Assembly: GCF_017357245.1 (NCBI RefSeq)
Contig: NZ_CP071614.1
Coordinates: 62,001 to 126,000 of the forward strand
Direction: 5' to 3'
DNA from: Rhizobium bangladeshense
GTDB taxonomy: Bacteria; Pseudomonadota; Alphaproteobacteria; Rhizobiales; Rhizobiaceae
DNA length: 64,000 bases
Part shown: positions 48,661 through 60,181 of the stretch, piece after piece
Layout of the letters: every line of letters starts with the position of its first letter
Numbering within the stretch: position 1 is the stretch's first letter
Position numbers and translations under genes: made by a program
The notes under the pieces: model-generated
Database searches by the model: none
Told to the model about the DNA's origin: nothing
What the model saw: only the letters and a program-made list of their open reading frames with translations

Positions 48661-48996
48661 TCAACCGCCAGCGCCGGGAGGGGCGTCGTTTTTGAGATAT
48701 TCTTCGTATTGGACCGTCTCGGTCTCGTCAGTGTCTATAGAAGCCGATGCCGATCTTGCCAAGCGAACGCCAGCGCCGCCGCCATTTTCCGCAATGAAAA
48801 ACACGCCTCCAGCTTCCAGGCTACGCTTCATATCCTGGAGCGTCTGCTCATCGGGGAGAAGCGTTCCGGCCTCGAAACCGGCAATCGTCGCCTTGGCCAC
48901 CTTCGAGGCTGAAGACAGCTCCTCCTCCGACCACGCGATGAGCGCCCGCGCGGCGCGGCACTGAGCTGGAGATAGACCTGAAGAACCGCCCTGCAT
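48661..48996 (-). CDS. XRE-type helix-turn-helix protein
   Basis: 111 aa. LSPAQCRAARALIAWSEEEL then SKVAKATIAGFEAGTLLPDE is a short Xre/Cro HTH; FFIAENGGGAGVRLA closes the domain, and the C-terminal tail is acidic. ATG 48996 has GGAGT upstream. Leads a three-gene operon and may repress it. Confidence 0.75.
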   Translation of the reverse strand: MQGGSSGLSPAQCRAARALIAWSEEELSSASKVAKATIAGFEAGTLLPDEQTLQDMKRSLEAGGVFFIAENGGGAGVRLARSASASIDTDETETVQYEEYLKNDAPPGAGG

Positions 48997-49145
48997 TGAG
49001 ACTCCGTTCCTTGTCCTGGGTCAGCAATGAAGATGTGCCCGCAGGCTGAGAAAGCAAGCAGATGATGCCCAGCACCAGGCGGCTGCTGGCCTGCGCGACC
49101 TTCGACGACCTACGCTCATTGGGTGAGGGAGGGTTGATTGACTGA

Positions 49146-49286
49146 ATGTCGACAGGTCCTAATTTAGGTCTCCCTTATCACGCGCCGGGAGGGAAGCTGC
49201 GGAAGGTGGCGCTCGACGCCGGATTCACGCATTTCCGTCGGGCGACGGAAACGCCGTTCAACATGGTGTTCGAGGTCCGGGCCTGA
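49146..49286 (+). pseudogene. 3' remnant of a SAM-dependent methyltransferase gene
   Basis: Only the last 30 or so codons of a gene remain: KLRKVALDAGFTHFRRATET followed by PFNMVFEVRA and a stop. This ending is typical of a common class I methyltransferase family (GFTRFRRA-ETPFN-V-EARP). The part before about 49191 is not family sequence, and the ATG at 49146 is probably chance. No catalytic region survives. Confidence 0.55.
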
Positions 49287-49305
49287 ATCGGCTCCAGGAC
49301 CGAAG

Positions 49306-50181
49306 TTATTTCGGCCTGCCGATGCTGGCATACATCCCGGTTGTTCGGAACTCGGTCGGATTGGTGCCGTAGACGCGGCGGAAGACCTTCGAGAAATAAT
49401 TGGCATCCTCGAAGCCGCACATGATGGCGACTTCCTTGACCGGCAGGAAGTCGGCCTTGGTCAGCAGCTTGACGGCCCGCTGCAGCCGCTGCTGCAGCAC
49501 GAATTCGGCCGGCGGCATGCCTTCGCTCTCGGCGAAGCTGCGTGAGAAATGGGCGCGGCTGAGGCCGACGATGCTCGCTAGTTCGCTGACCGGCAGCGGT
49601 TTGTCGAGATTGGCGTTGATATGGTCGATCACCGGCTGCATCAATCTGAGCTCGGCGGTAAAGGCCGGTGAGCCGAAGACATCGTCATAGAGCGCCATCG
49701 CCGCTTCATAGGCAATCGCAGAGGCGGCCCCCGGCGACGTCGCCCCTTTGAGGAGGCGCAGGCTGCAATCGGCGAGGTGATCGATCGTCGAAGGCTGCAG
49801 CTTCAACACCGGGCCCGCGGTCGCCAGCACCAGCTTGTGGATGCGCAAGGTTTCTTCGCCGTTCATCGAGATCCAGAAATATTCCCAGCGGTCTCCCTTC
49901 TCCAGCCAGTAGCGGTGATTGTGCGGCACCAAAACGAGCAGCGTATCGCCGCCCTGGAGCCGATAGTTGCGGTTCTGGTAGCGCAGCCGGCCGGTGCCGC
50001 TGATCGTGTGTTGCAGCACGGTGAAAGGAGTCTGGCCGCGGCGGCGGCCGTCCCAGTCATAGGTCTCGTTCTCGCGCACTTCGTACCCGGCACTCGTCGG
50101 CATAGCATGCAGCCGCTGGCCTCCGCGAGGCAGCGAAACCGTCCTCATCGCCTGTCCATTGGTGATCAATTCCTGCAGCAC
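49306..50181 (-). CDS. agpT: AraC-family activator of alpha-galactoside genes
   Basis: 291 aa from GTG 50181 (VLQELITNGQ), chosen because AGGGG lies about 8 bases upstream. Cupin-like sensor half (YQNRNYRLQGGDTLLVLVPH), then the AraC DNA-binding domain with two HTHs: LPVSELASIVGLSRAHFSRS F and VKEVAIMCGFEDANYFSKVF RRVYG. In S. meliloti an AraC-type protein, AgpT, activates agp genes. The divergent position next to agaL1 supports the same role; the symbol is by synteny. Confidence 0.82.
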   Translation of the reverse strand: MLQELITNGQAMRTVSLPRGGQRLHAMPTSAGYEVRENETYDWDGRRRGQTPFTVLQHTISGTGRLRYQNRNYRLQGGDTLLVLVPHNHRYWLEKGDRWEYFWISMNGEETLRIHKLVLATAGPVLKLQPSTIDHLADCSLRLLKGATSPGAASAIAYEAAMALYDDVFGSPAFTAELRLMQPVIDHINANLDKPLPVSELASIVGLSRAHFSRSFAESEGMPPAEFVLQQRLQRAVKLLTKADFLPVKEVAIMCGFEDANYFSKVFRRVYGTNPTEFRTTGMYASIGRPK

Positions 50182-50390
50182 AAAATTACCCCTGAAAGCA
50201 TAATCCTTCTCTGGTCGGCTTGCGGATTTTCGGCATAATCGCCATCGACAAGAGGAAGAGACCACGGCCAGCACAGAGGCCGGGAGGAAAACAGGCAGTT
50301 TCACGGCTTTTTCAACCACATGCGCCCGCATGCGGCCTGGTCCTCCATATCATCTTTTCTCTAGCATTCGATTGGGTCGAGGTGAAGATC

Positions 50391-51857
50391 ATGAGTTTCA
50401 AAATCGCTATCATCGGTGCGGGCAGCGTCGGTTTCACCAAGAAGCTGTTCACCGATATATTGTGCGTTCCGGAGTTTCGCGACATCGAATTTGCGCTGAC
50501 CGATATCAGCGAACATAACCTCGAGATGATCAAGGCGATCCTCGACCGTGTCGTCGAGGCGAACAAGCTGCCGACCCGGGTGACGGCGACGACCGACCGG
50601 CGCAAGGCGCTGGAAGGCGCGCGTTACATCATCAGCTGCGTCCGGGTCGGTGGGCTGGAGGCCTATGCAGACGATATCAGGATCCCGCTGAAATACGGCA
50701 TCGACCAGTGCGTCGGCGATACGATCTGCGCCGGCGGCATTCTCTATGGCCAGCGCAATATCCCCGTCATCCTCGATTTCTGCAAGGACATAAGAGAGGT
50801 CGCCGAGCCCGGCGCGAAATTCCTGAACTATGCCAACCCGATGGCGATGAACACCTGGGCGGCGATCGAATACGGCAAGGTTGACACCGTCGGCCTCTGC
50901 CACGGTGTGCAGCACGGCGCCGAACAGATCGCCGAGGTGCTCGGCGCCAAGTCGGTGAGCGAACTCGATTACATCTGCTCCGGCATCAACCACCAGACCT
51001 GGTTCATCGATCTGCGCCTCAACGGCCGCAGGATCGGCAAGGACGAGCTGGTCGCGGCCTTCGAGGCGCATCCCGTCTATTCGCAGCAGGAGAAATTGCG
51101 CATCGACGTGCTGAAGCGTTTCGGCGTCTATTCCACCGAGAGCAACGGCCACCTCTCGGAATATCTGCCCTGGTACCGCAAGCGGCCGGAGGAGATCACC
51201 CGCTGGATCGACATGTCCGACTGGATCCATGGCGAGACCGGCGGCTACCTCCGTCACTCGACGGAAACGCGCAACTGGTTCGAGACGGAGTTCCCGCAAT
51301 TCCTCGAATCCGCCTCCAAGCCGATCGATCCCGCTAGGCGCTCGAACGAACATGCGAGCCACATTCTGGAGGCTTTGGAGACCAACCGGGTCTATCGCGG
51401 CCATTTCAACGTCAAGAACAACGGCGTCATCACCAATCTGCCGTCGGATGCGATCATCGAATCGCCCGGCTTCGTCGATCGCTTCGGCATCAATATGGTC
51501 TCCGGCGTCACCCTGCCGGAAGCCTGTGCGGCGACCTGCATCGCCTCGATCAACGTCCAGCGCATGTCGGTGCATGCGGCCATATCGGGCGATATCGAGC
51601 TCTTGAAGCTTGCAGTGCTGCACGATCCGCTGGTCGGCGCCGTGGCGACGCCTGAGGAGGTCTGGCAGATGGTCGACGAGATGGTCGTCGCCCAGGCGCG
51701 CTGGCTGCCGCAATATGCCGACGCCGTGCCGGCCGCCAAGGAGCGGCTGTCGAGATCGAAGGTGCAGACCCGTGACTGGGCGGGTGCTGCACGCCGCAAC
51801 GTCCGCTCGATCGAGGAGCTGCGTGCGGAAAAGGCGGCTCTGAAACAGGCCGTGTGA
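50391..51857 (+). CDS. agaL1: Alpha-galactosidase, glycoside hydrolase family 4
   Basis: 488 aa from ATG 50391 (MSFKIAIIGAGSVGFTKKLF). GH4 enzymes cleave by an NAD+- and Mn2+-dependent redox-elimination route. NAD motif GAGSVGFTK, substrate/metal residues in LNYANPMAMNTWA, cysteine and histidine metal ligands in GLCHGVQHG and GINHQTWFID. Precedes agpA; in S. meliloti the order agaL1-agpABCD-agaL2 is known. Acts in the cytosol on imported galactosides. Confidence 0.87.
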   Translation: MSFKIAIIGAGSVGFTKKLFTDILCVPEFRDIEFALTDISEHNLEMIKAILDRVVEANKLPTRVTATTDRRKALEGARYIISCVRVGGLEAYADDIRIPLKYGIDQCVGDTICAGGILYGQRNIPVILDFCKDIREVAEPGAKFLNYANPMAMNTWAAIEYGKVDTVGLCHGVQHGAEQIAEVLGAKSVSELDYICSGINHQTWFIDLRLNGRRIGKDELVAAFEAHPVYSQQEKLRIDVLKRFGVYSTESNGHLSEYLPWYRKRPEEITRWIDMSDWIHGETGGYLRHSTETRNWFETEFPQFLESASKPIDPARRSNEHASHILEALETNRVYRGHFNVKNNGVITNLPSDAIIESPGFVDRFGINMVSGVTLPEACAATCIASINVQRMSVHAAISGDIELLKLAVLHDPLVGAVATPEEVWQMVDEMVVAQARWLPQYADAVPAAKERLSRSKVQTRDWAGAARRNVRSIEELRAEKAALKQAV

Positions 51858-51979
51858 ATCGCGTGAACGATGGGTCGTCATCGGTTTCCGGGAGGGAAAT
51901 CCATGACACCGGGCCCGTTTTCACATCGTGCGAGGAAAGGGAGCCGCGTGAGCCGCGCTCCGAAAAAGAGGGAGAAACG

Positions 51980-54067
51980 ATGATGAATTTCCGCAAAACA
52001 GGCATTCTCGCCGGTCTGGCGCTCGGAGTGTCGGTCATGGCGCTGAATGCCTATGCTTCCGAACCGACCGTGCCGCCGGTGCCGCCGGAATTTCCGGCCG
52101 AAGGCAAGATCAACTATGTCGCGCGTGACTCCATCCTGGAGTTCAAGGCGCTGACCGAATATCACGAGCCCGACTGGGTCACGAAGAATTTCGTCGCCGC
52201 CGGCAAGCTACCGCCGGTCAAGGAGCGGCTGCCGAAGGAGCCGCTGGTCTTTAAGACAGGCAATATGCCCGACGGTATCGGCGTATACGGCGATACGATG
52301 CGCCACGTCATCGGCGGCCGGCCGGAAGGCTGGAACTACGGCGCCGGTCAGACGCAGGGCTGGGGCGGCATCGATATCGGCCTTTCCGAATGCCTGACGC
52401 GCACCGCGCCGCTCTTTCAGGTGAAGGCTCAGGATACCGAGCCGCTGCCAAATCTCGCCAAGGGCTGGGAGTGGTCCGAGGACGGCCATAAGCTCACCAT
52501 GCATCTGATCGAAGGCGCCAAGTGGTCCGACGGCCAGCCGTTCAGTGCCGACGACATCATGTTCTACTGGGAGGACGAAGTCATCGATCCGAACGTCTCG
52601 CCGCTTGGCGGCGGCGCCTCGCCGGAGGCCTTCGGTGTCGGCACGACGCTGAAGAAGATCGACGACTACACCATCGAATGGACCTTCAAGGAAGCCTTCC
52701 CGAAGCAATATCTCTACACGATGTCCTACCCGAACTTCTGCCCGGGTCCGTCGCATATCCTCAAGCCCCAGCATCCGAAGTATTCGAAGAACACCTACGA
52801 CCAGTTCAAGAACGCCTTCCCGCCGGAGTTCATGAACATGCCTGTGATGGGCGCCTGGGTGCCTGTCGAATATCGTCCTGACGACATCATCGTCATGCGC
52901 CGCAACCCCTATTACTGGAAGGTCGACGAGAAGGGCAATCAGTTGCCCTACCTCAACGAGCTGCATTACAAGCTCTCGACCTGGGCCGACCGTGACGTTC
53001 AGGCAGTGGCCGGTTCCGCCGATATCTCCAACCTGGAGCAGCCGGAAAACTTCGTCGCTTCGCTGAAGCGCGCCGCCGAAAAGACCGCGCCCGCCCGGCT
53101 TGCCTTTGGTCCGCGCCTGATCGGCTATAACCTGCGCATGAACTTCTCCGCCAATGGCTGGGGCAACCCGGACGAGCGCGGCCAGGCGATCCGCGAGCTC
53201 AATCGAAACGAGGATTTCCGCAAGGCCGTCACCATGGCGCTCGATCGCAAGGCGATCGGCGACTCGCTGGTCAAGGGGCCGTTCACGGCGATCTATCCCG
53301 GCGGGCTTTCCTCCGGCACCAGCTTCTACGACCGTAACTCTACCGTCTATTATCCCTTCGATCTCGCCGGCGCCAAGGCGGAACTGGCCAAGGCCGGCCT
53401 CAAGGACACCGATGGCAACGGCATCGTGAACTTCCCTGCCGGCACGGCGGGCGGCAAGGATGTCGAAATCGTCATGCTGATCAACAATCAGTATACGACC
53501 GACAAGAGCCTTGCCGAAGGTGTTGTCGGCCAGATGGAGAAGCTCGGCCTGAAGATCGTCATCAATGCGCTCGACGGCGCCAAGCGTGACGACGCCCATT
53601 ATGCCGGCCGCTTCGACTGGCTGATCCAGCGCAACACGACGGAGCTGTCTTCGGTGGTGCAGAACACCGAGCAGCTCGCCCCTGTCGGCCCGCGCACCAG
53701 CTGGCACCATCGGGCCGGCAAGGATGACCAGCTCGATCTTATGCCCTTCGAAAAGGAGCTTGTCGACGTCGTCAACAAGTTCAGGGCGAGCCAGAGCAAT
53801 GACGAGCGGGTCGGCCTGATGAAGCAGTATCAGAAGATCTCTACCGCGCACGTCAACACTGTGGGCCTGACGGAATATCCGGGCGCCCTGATCATCAACA
53901 AGCGCTTCTCGAACGTGCCGCAGGGCACGCCGATCATGATGTTCAACTGGGCTGAAGACTCGATCATCCGCGAACGCCTGTGGGTGGCTGCCGAGAAGCA
54001 GGGCAAATACGAGTTGTTCGCAGAGCAGCTGCCCGGCAAGCCCGGCGACAAGGGCCCGATCAACTGA
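51980..54067 (+). CDS. agpA: Alpha-galactoside ABC transporter binding protein
   Basis: 695 aa from ATG 51980 (MMNFRKTG; the next ATG at 51983 is equivalent) with GAGGGAGAA upstream. Sec signal GILAGLALGVSVMALNAYA. Peptide-type SBP family 5: GVYGDTMRHVIGGRPEGWNY, KWSDGQPFSADDIMFYWEDE, RRNPYYWKVDEKGNQLPYL. AgpA of S. meliloti is the receptor for melibiose and raffinose and belongs to this peptide-receptor family despite its sugar ligands. Confidence 0.87.
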   Translation: MMNFRKTGILAGLALGVSVMALNAYASEPTVPPVPPEFPAEGKINYVARDSILEFKALTEYHEPDWVTKNFVAAGKLPPVKERLPKEPLVFKTGNMPDGIGVYGDTMRHVIGGRPEGWNYGAGQTQGWGGIDIGLSECLTRTAPLFQVKAQDTEPLPNLAKGWEWSEDGHKLTMHLIEGAKWSDGQPFSADDIMFYWEDEVIDPNVSPLGGGASPEAFGVGTTLKKIDDYTIEWTFKEAFPKQYLYTMSYPNFCPGPSHILKPQHPKYSKNTYDQFKNAFPPEFMNMPVMGAWVPVEYRPDDIIVMRRNPYYWKVDEKGNQLPYLNELHYKLSTWADRDVQAVAGSADISNLEQPENFVASLKRAAEKTAPARLAFGPRLIGYNLRMNFSANGWGNPDERGQAIRELNRNEDFRKAVTMALDRKAIGDSLVKGPFTAIYPGGLSSGTSFYDRNSTVYYPFDLAGAKAELAKAGLKDTDGNGIVNFPAGTAGGKDVEIVMLINNQYTTDKSLAEGVVGQMEKLGLKIVINALDGAKRDDAHYAGRFDWLIQRNTTELSSVVQNTEQLAPVGPRTSWHHRAGKDDQLDLMPFEKELVDVVNKFRASQSNDERVGLMKQYQKISTAHVNTVGLTEYPGALIINKRFSNVPQGTPIMMFNWAEDSIIRERLWVAAEKQGKYELFAEQLPGKPGDKGPIN

Positions 54068-54226
54068 TGCATGAAACAAAGACGCGTCGCAGCTGATGCG
54101 ACGCGCTGGAGTTCCCTCCCAGCTGAAGTGAGTTCGGGCCGCGCGTGCCGCGCGCGGCCTGATATGACCAACGAGCCGGCCGCGCTGACAAGGAGCGACT
54201 GGCTGCAAGGAGAAGCGAACCGTTCG

Positions 54227-55234
54227 ATGTTACGATTCCTGCTCGTGCGAATAGCCTCCGCGATCCCCGTTCTCTTCATCCTGAGCGTGGTGACTTTCGC
54301 GATCATCCAGGCCCCGCCCGGCGACTATGCCGATTATATAAGATCCCAGCTGATCAATCAGGGCGGCGCATCCTACGCCCAGGCCGAAGCGCAGGCGCAA
54401 GCCTACCGGATCGAGCACGGCCTCGATAAGCCGATGGTAGTCCAATATGTCAACTGGATCGGCGGCATCGTCACACGCGGCGATTTCGGCTACAGCATGT
54501 TCTACAACAAGCCGGTCGCCGACGTCGTCGGCGAGCGTCTGCCGCGGACGTTGCTCCTGGCGCTCGTCTGCCACATCTTCGCCTCCCTGCTCGGCATCGG
54601 CTTCGGCATCTGGGCCGCGACGCGCCAATATAGCTGGATCGACAGCATGCTTTCGGGAATCTCCTTTCTCGGCATGACGGTGCCGCGCTTCCTGATGGCG
54701 CTGATCATCGTCTATCTCCTGGTCTTTCAGTTCAACGTGACCGAGATCGGCAGCTTCTTCTCGCCGCAGTATGGCGGCGCGCCCTGGTCCTGGGCGAAAT
54801 TCGTCGATCTCGTCAGCCATGTCTGGCCTGTTGTGGCGATCGCCACCTTCGGCGGGCTCGCCTACAATATGCGCGTCATGCGCGGCAATCTGCTCGACAC
54901 GCTGAATGCGCAATATGTCGAGACGGCGAAGGCAAAGGGGCTCTCCGGCGGCGCAGTGGTGATGCGCCATGCGGTGCCGAACGCGCTGCATCCGCTCGTC
55001 ATGTATCAGGGCGTGGTGCTGCCCTACATGCTGACGGGTGAGATCGAAACCGCGATCATCTTCGCGCTGCCGACTGTCGGCCCGGCGATCGTCGGCTCGA
55101 TGGCGATCGGCGACGTCTATGTCACGGCGACCTTCATGATGGTGCTGTCCGCGACTCTGATCGTCGGCAATATCATCGCCGACATGCTGCTCGCTCTGCT
55201 CGATCCCCGCGTGCGCCAGTTCGGAGGAGCCTGA
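54227..55234 (+). CDS. agpB: Alpha-galactoside ABC transporter permease
   Basis: 335 aa from ATG 54227 (MLRFLLVRIASAIPVLFILS). DppB-type with the first helix, PPGDYADYI, IEHGLDKPMVVQYVNWIGGI and the C-terminal ETAKAKGLSGGAVVMRHAVP coupling loop. AAGGAGAA lies about 12 bp upstream. 159 bp after agpA, 1 bp before agpC. Confidence 0.88.
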   Translation: MLRFLLVRIASAIPVLFILSVVTFAIIQAPPGDYADYIRSQLINQGGASYAQAEAQAQAYRIEHGLDKPMVVQYVNWIGGIVTRGDFGYSMFYNKPVADVVGERLPRTLLLALVCHIFASLLGIGFGIWAATRQYSWIDSMLSGISFLGMTVPRFLMALIIVYLLVFQFNVTEIGSFFSPQYGGAPWSWAKFVDLVSHVWPVVAIATFGGLAYNMRVMRGNLLDTLNAQYVETAKAKGLSGGAVVMRHAVPNALHPLVMYQGVVLPYMLTGEIETAIIFALPTVGPAIVGSMAIGDVYVTATFMMVLSATLIVGNIIADMLLALLDPRVRQFGGA

Positions 55235-55235
55235 G

Positions 55236-56372
55236 ATGCTTGCTTTCGATTCTTCCGACACGCCCCCGACAACCGAACCCGCGATCAAAAAGCCTTCGCA
55301 TGGCAGCGAAAGTTATCTCGCGCTCGTTTGGCGCCGGCTGCGGCGCTCCTGGACTGGCGTGGCCGGGCTCGTGCTTGTCGGGCTCTTGCTCATAATGGCG
55401 GTCTTTGCTGATTTCTTCGCGCCGATGGATCCGAAGGCGACCGATGTCGGCTTCGCGCCGCCGCAGGTGATGAGCTTCCACGACAAGGACGGAAACTTCG
55501 TCTTCCAGCCGCGCGTCTATGCGCTGTCGGATTCCGAGGAGCTCGATCCCGTCACCTTCCAGCCGATCGTCGGCGTCGATTACGACAATCCGCGGCTGCT
55601 CGGCTTCTTTGTAAAGGGCGCTGAGTACAAGCTGTTCGGCCTGATCCCCGCGAACCGACACTTCTTCGGCTCGGTCGACGGCCAGCCGGTGCATTTCCTC
55701 GGCACCGACAAATTCGGCCGCGACGTGCTGTCGCGCGCCATCATCGGCTCGCGCATCTCGCTGATGATCGCACTGACCGTGGTCTTCATCGTCACGCTCA
55801 TCGGCACGACGGTCGGCATGGTGTCGGGCTATTTCGGCGGCACCTTCGACATCTGGCTGCAGCGTTTCGTCGAACTGGTGCTCGCCTTCCCGCAGCTGCC
55901 GCTCTATCTCGCATTGACCTCGCTGATCCCGGTGACGGCGCCGACCAATGTCTTCCTCGCCTTCGTCATCGTCGTCATGTCGGCGCTCGGCTGGGCGCAG
56001 ATGTCGCGCGAGGTCCGCGGCAAGACGCTCGCGCTTGCCCGCATCGATTATGTCCGGGCGGCGATGGCCGTCGGCGCCACCGACAAGCGCATCATCATCC
56101 AGCATATCCTGCCGAACGTGATGAGCCATGTCATCGTCGCGGTGACGCTGCACATACCGAGCGTCGTGCTGCTCGAATCCTTCCTCGGTTTCTTAGGGTT
56201 TGCCGTCAAGCCGCCGCTGATTTCCTGGGGGCTGATGCTGCAGGATACGGCGACCTATTCGGTCATCGGTTCCTACCCCTGGATTCTCTCTCCCGTCGGC
56301 TTCGTGCTCGTCACCGTCTTCGCCTTCAATGCGCTCGGCGACGGACTGCGCGACGCGGTCGATCCTTATTGA
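55236..56372 (+). CDS. agpC: Alpha-galactoside ABC transporter permease
   Basis: 378 aa, DppC-type. First helix GVAGLVLVGLLLIMAVFADF, a long periplasmic insertion (about residues 65-160, including HFLGTDKFGRDVLSRAIIGS at its end), and coupling loop LARIDYVRAAMAVGATDKRI. The insertion is longer than in DppC, common in this galactoside subgroup. Confidence 0.88.
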   Translation: MLAFDSSDTPPTTEPAIKKPSHGSESYLALVWRRLRRSWTGVAGLVLVGLLLIMAVFADFFAPMDPKATDVGFAPPQVMSFHDKDGNFVFQPRVYALSDSEELDPVTFQPIVGVDYDNPRLLGFFVKGAEYKLFGLIPANRHFFGSVDGQPVHFLGTDKFGRDVLSRAIIGSRISLMIALTVVFIVTLIGTTVGMVSGYFGGTFDIWLQRFVELVLAFPQLPLYLALTSLIPVTAPTNVFLAFVIVVMSALGWAQMSREVRGKTLALARIDYVRAAMAVGATDKRIIIQHILPNVMSHVIVAVTLHIPSVVLLESFLGFLGFAVKPPLISWGLMLQDTATYSVIGSYPWILSPVGFVLVTVFAFNALGDGLRDAVDPY

Positions 56373-56382
56373 GGTGATCGAT

Positions 56383-58050
<1,668 letters not shown>

Positions 58051-58072
58051 TTATCGAATGCCGGAGGCTATA

Positions 58073-59443
58073 ATGGCAGGAAATCCCAAAATCACCTTCA
58101 TCGGAGCTGGCTCCACCGTCTTCATGAAGAACATCATCGGCGACGTGCTGCAGCGTCCCGCACTCTCGGGCGCGACGATCGCGCTGATGGATCTCAATCC
58201 GCAGCGGCTTGAGGAAAGCGCCATCGTCGTCAACAAGCTGATCTCGACGCTCGGCGTCAAGGCCAAGGCCGAGACCTATTCCGATCAGCGCAAGGCGCTT
58301 TCAGGCGCCGATTTCGTCGTCGTCGCCTTTCAGATCGGCGGCTACGAACCCTGCACCGTCACCGACTTCGAGGTGCCGAAGAAATACGGGCTGCGCCAGA
58401 CGATCGCCGATACGCTCGGCGTCGGCGGCATCATGCGCGGGCTTCGCACCGTGCCGCATCTCTGGAAGGTCTGCGAGGACATGCTGGCCGTCTGCCCCGA
58501 GGCGATCATGCTGCAATATGTCAACCCGATGGCGATCAACACCTGGGCGATATCGGAGAAATATCCGACGATCCGCCAGGTCGGCCTCTGCCATTCGGTG
58601 CAGGGCACGGCGATGGAGCTCGCCCACGATCTCGACATTCCCTACGAGGAGATCCGCTACCGCGCCGCCGGCATCAACCACATGGCCTTCTATCTCAAAT
58701 TCGAGCATCGCCAGGGCGACGGCTCCTACCGCAACCTCTATCCCGATCTCCTGCGCGCCTATCGCGAGGGCAGGGCGCCGAAGCCAGGCTGGAACCCGCG
58801 CTGCCCGAACAAGGTGCGCTACGAGATGCTGACCAGGCTCGGCTATTTCGTCACCGAAAGCTCGGAGCATTTCGCCGAATACACGCCCTATTTCATCAAG
58901 GAGGGCCGCGAGGACCTGATCGAGAAATTCGGCATTCCGCTCGATGAATACCCGAAGCGCTGCATCGAGCAGATCGAGCGCTGGAAGGGCCAGGCCGAGG
59001 CCTACCGCAGCGCCGACAAGATCGAGGTCAAGCCGTCGAAGGAATATGCCTCCTCGATCATCAACTCGGTCTGGACCGGCGAACCCTCTGTCATCTACGG
59101 CAATCTCCGCAACAATGGCTGCATCACCTCGCTGCCGGAAAATTGCGCTGCCGAAGTGCCCTGCCTGGTCGACGCCTCTGGCATCCAGCCGACCTTCATC
59201 GGCGATCTGCCGCCGCAGCTGACGGCGCTGATGCGCACCAATATCAACGTGCAGGAACTGACGGTGCAGGCGCTGATGACCGAAAATCGCGAGCACATCT
59301 ACCACGCCGCGATGATGGACCCGCATACGGCGGCCGAACTCGACCTAGACCAGATCTGGTCGCTGGTCGACGACCTGCTCGCCGCCCACGGCGACTGGCT
59401 GCCCGAATGGGCCCGCACAAACCGTAAAGTCCAGGCGGCCTGA
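58073..59443 (+). CDS. agaL2: Alpha-galactosidase, glycoside hydrolase family 4 (MelA-like)
   Basis: 456 aa from ATG 58073; CGGAGG at 58061-58066 is its ribosome site, which rules out the ATG at 58058 as main start. NAD motif FIGAGSTVFMKNIIGDVL, then DTLGVGGIMRGLRTVPHLWK, metal ligands in VGLCHSVQGTAME and AAGINHMAFYLKFEH. Text is close to MelA alpha-galactosidases. Paralogue of the 50391 gene, suggesting different galactoside chain lengths or linkages. Last gene of the operon. Confidence 0.9.
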   Translation: MAGNPKITFIGAGSTVFMKNIIGDVLQRPALSGATIALMDLNPQRLEESAIVVNKLISTLGVKAKAETYSDQRKALSGADFVVVAFQIGGYEPCTVTDFEVPKKYGLRQTIADTLGVGGIMRGLRTVPHLWKVCEDMLAVCPEAIMLQYVNPMAINTWAISEKYPTIRQVGLCHSVQGTAMELAHDLDIPYEEIRYRAAGINHMAFYLKFEHRQGDGSYRNLYPDLLRAYREGRAPKPGWNPRCPNKVRYEMLTRLGYFVTESSEHFAEYTPYFIKEGREDLIEKFGIPLDEYPKRCIEQIERWKGQAEAYRSADKIEVKPSKEYASSIINSVWTGEPSVIYGNLRNNGCITSLPENCAAEVPCLVDASGIQPTFIGDLPPQLTALMRTNINVQELTVQALMTENREHIYHAAMMDPHTAAELDLDQIWSLVDDLLAAHGDWLPEWARTNRKVQAA

Positions 59444-59469
59444 TCCCCTCTCCCGGGTGAGGCGTCGAG

Positions 59470-59503
59470 AGCCCCGCGGTGGCAACGGCCGCGGGGCTTT
59501 TTG
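59470..59503 (+). terminator. Intrinsic terminator of the agp operon
   Basis: Perfect 10-bp stem AGCCCCGCGG / CCGCGGGGCT, 9-nt loop, then TTTTT; 27 bp after the agaL2 stop. Confidence 0.92.
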
Positions 59504-59921
59504 CGATTTAGTGGTGAAATCGAGCGAACTCGGCTGCACCCGGCTGGCAGATGAAGCGCGCGCCGACGGCGAAATGCGACGCCGTGCTTATCGTGTAGTA
59601 GACGCCCAGATACCTGAGAAGTTCGCCGGCCGGCTGGGCGTTCATTTTGGGTGTTGCATGGCGCCGATCAGTTGGCTCATCATCTCACCTATTCGGCGAT
59701 TTTGGCGATCACGTTCTGGCAAGGTAACCTCCTCAACGGATGAAGCAACATGGTCGACTTACCGCGTCGGTTTGCCTCCTGGGAGCATTGGAATTATCGC
59801 GAAGCGCTTCCGCGCGATGAACTCCGGCACCACCGGCGCCACGAACATCGTGCCGAACGGAATTGTCGTTTTGATCCTAAGCCGCCCTCGCGCGGCGCCT
59901 CCCGCCGCCTGCTGATCCGCG

Positions 59922-60128
59922 TCATTCAGCCTGCAGGATCCTCAGCGCGGCATGATGATAGGCCTCACCTTCTTCCGTGTGCGTCAGAGCGCGAGTTGTC
60001 CGCACCAGAAGACGCGTGCCGAGCCTCGCTTCCAGGCGTGCGATCAATTTACTCACAGCCGACGGAGCGATGTCGAGATTGCGGGCGGCAGCGGAGAATC
60101 CCCCGTCCTGCACGACGCGTGCAAACAC
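59922..60128 (-). pseudogene. Truncated LysR-family regulator
   Basis: Only the DNA-binding head remains, 68 codons: ARVVQDGGFSAAARNLDIAP, SAVSKLIARLEARLGTRLLV, RTTRALTHTEEGEAYHHAAL, then RILQAE and a stop. The roughly 220-residue effector domain is absent downstream. It sits divergent to the SDR fragment, the usual layout of a LysR regulator and its target. Confidence 0.75.
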
Positions 60129-60181
60129 TTACATTTCGCCGGAGCGTTCCATCGGAATCCGCGGCATTGATGATCCTCCGT

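Noticed and set aside
52208..54208. A 666-codon minus-strand frame opposite agpA
   Set aside because: No motif or ribosome site; the plus strand carries a complete binding protein with signal peptide.
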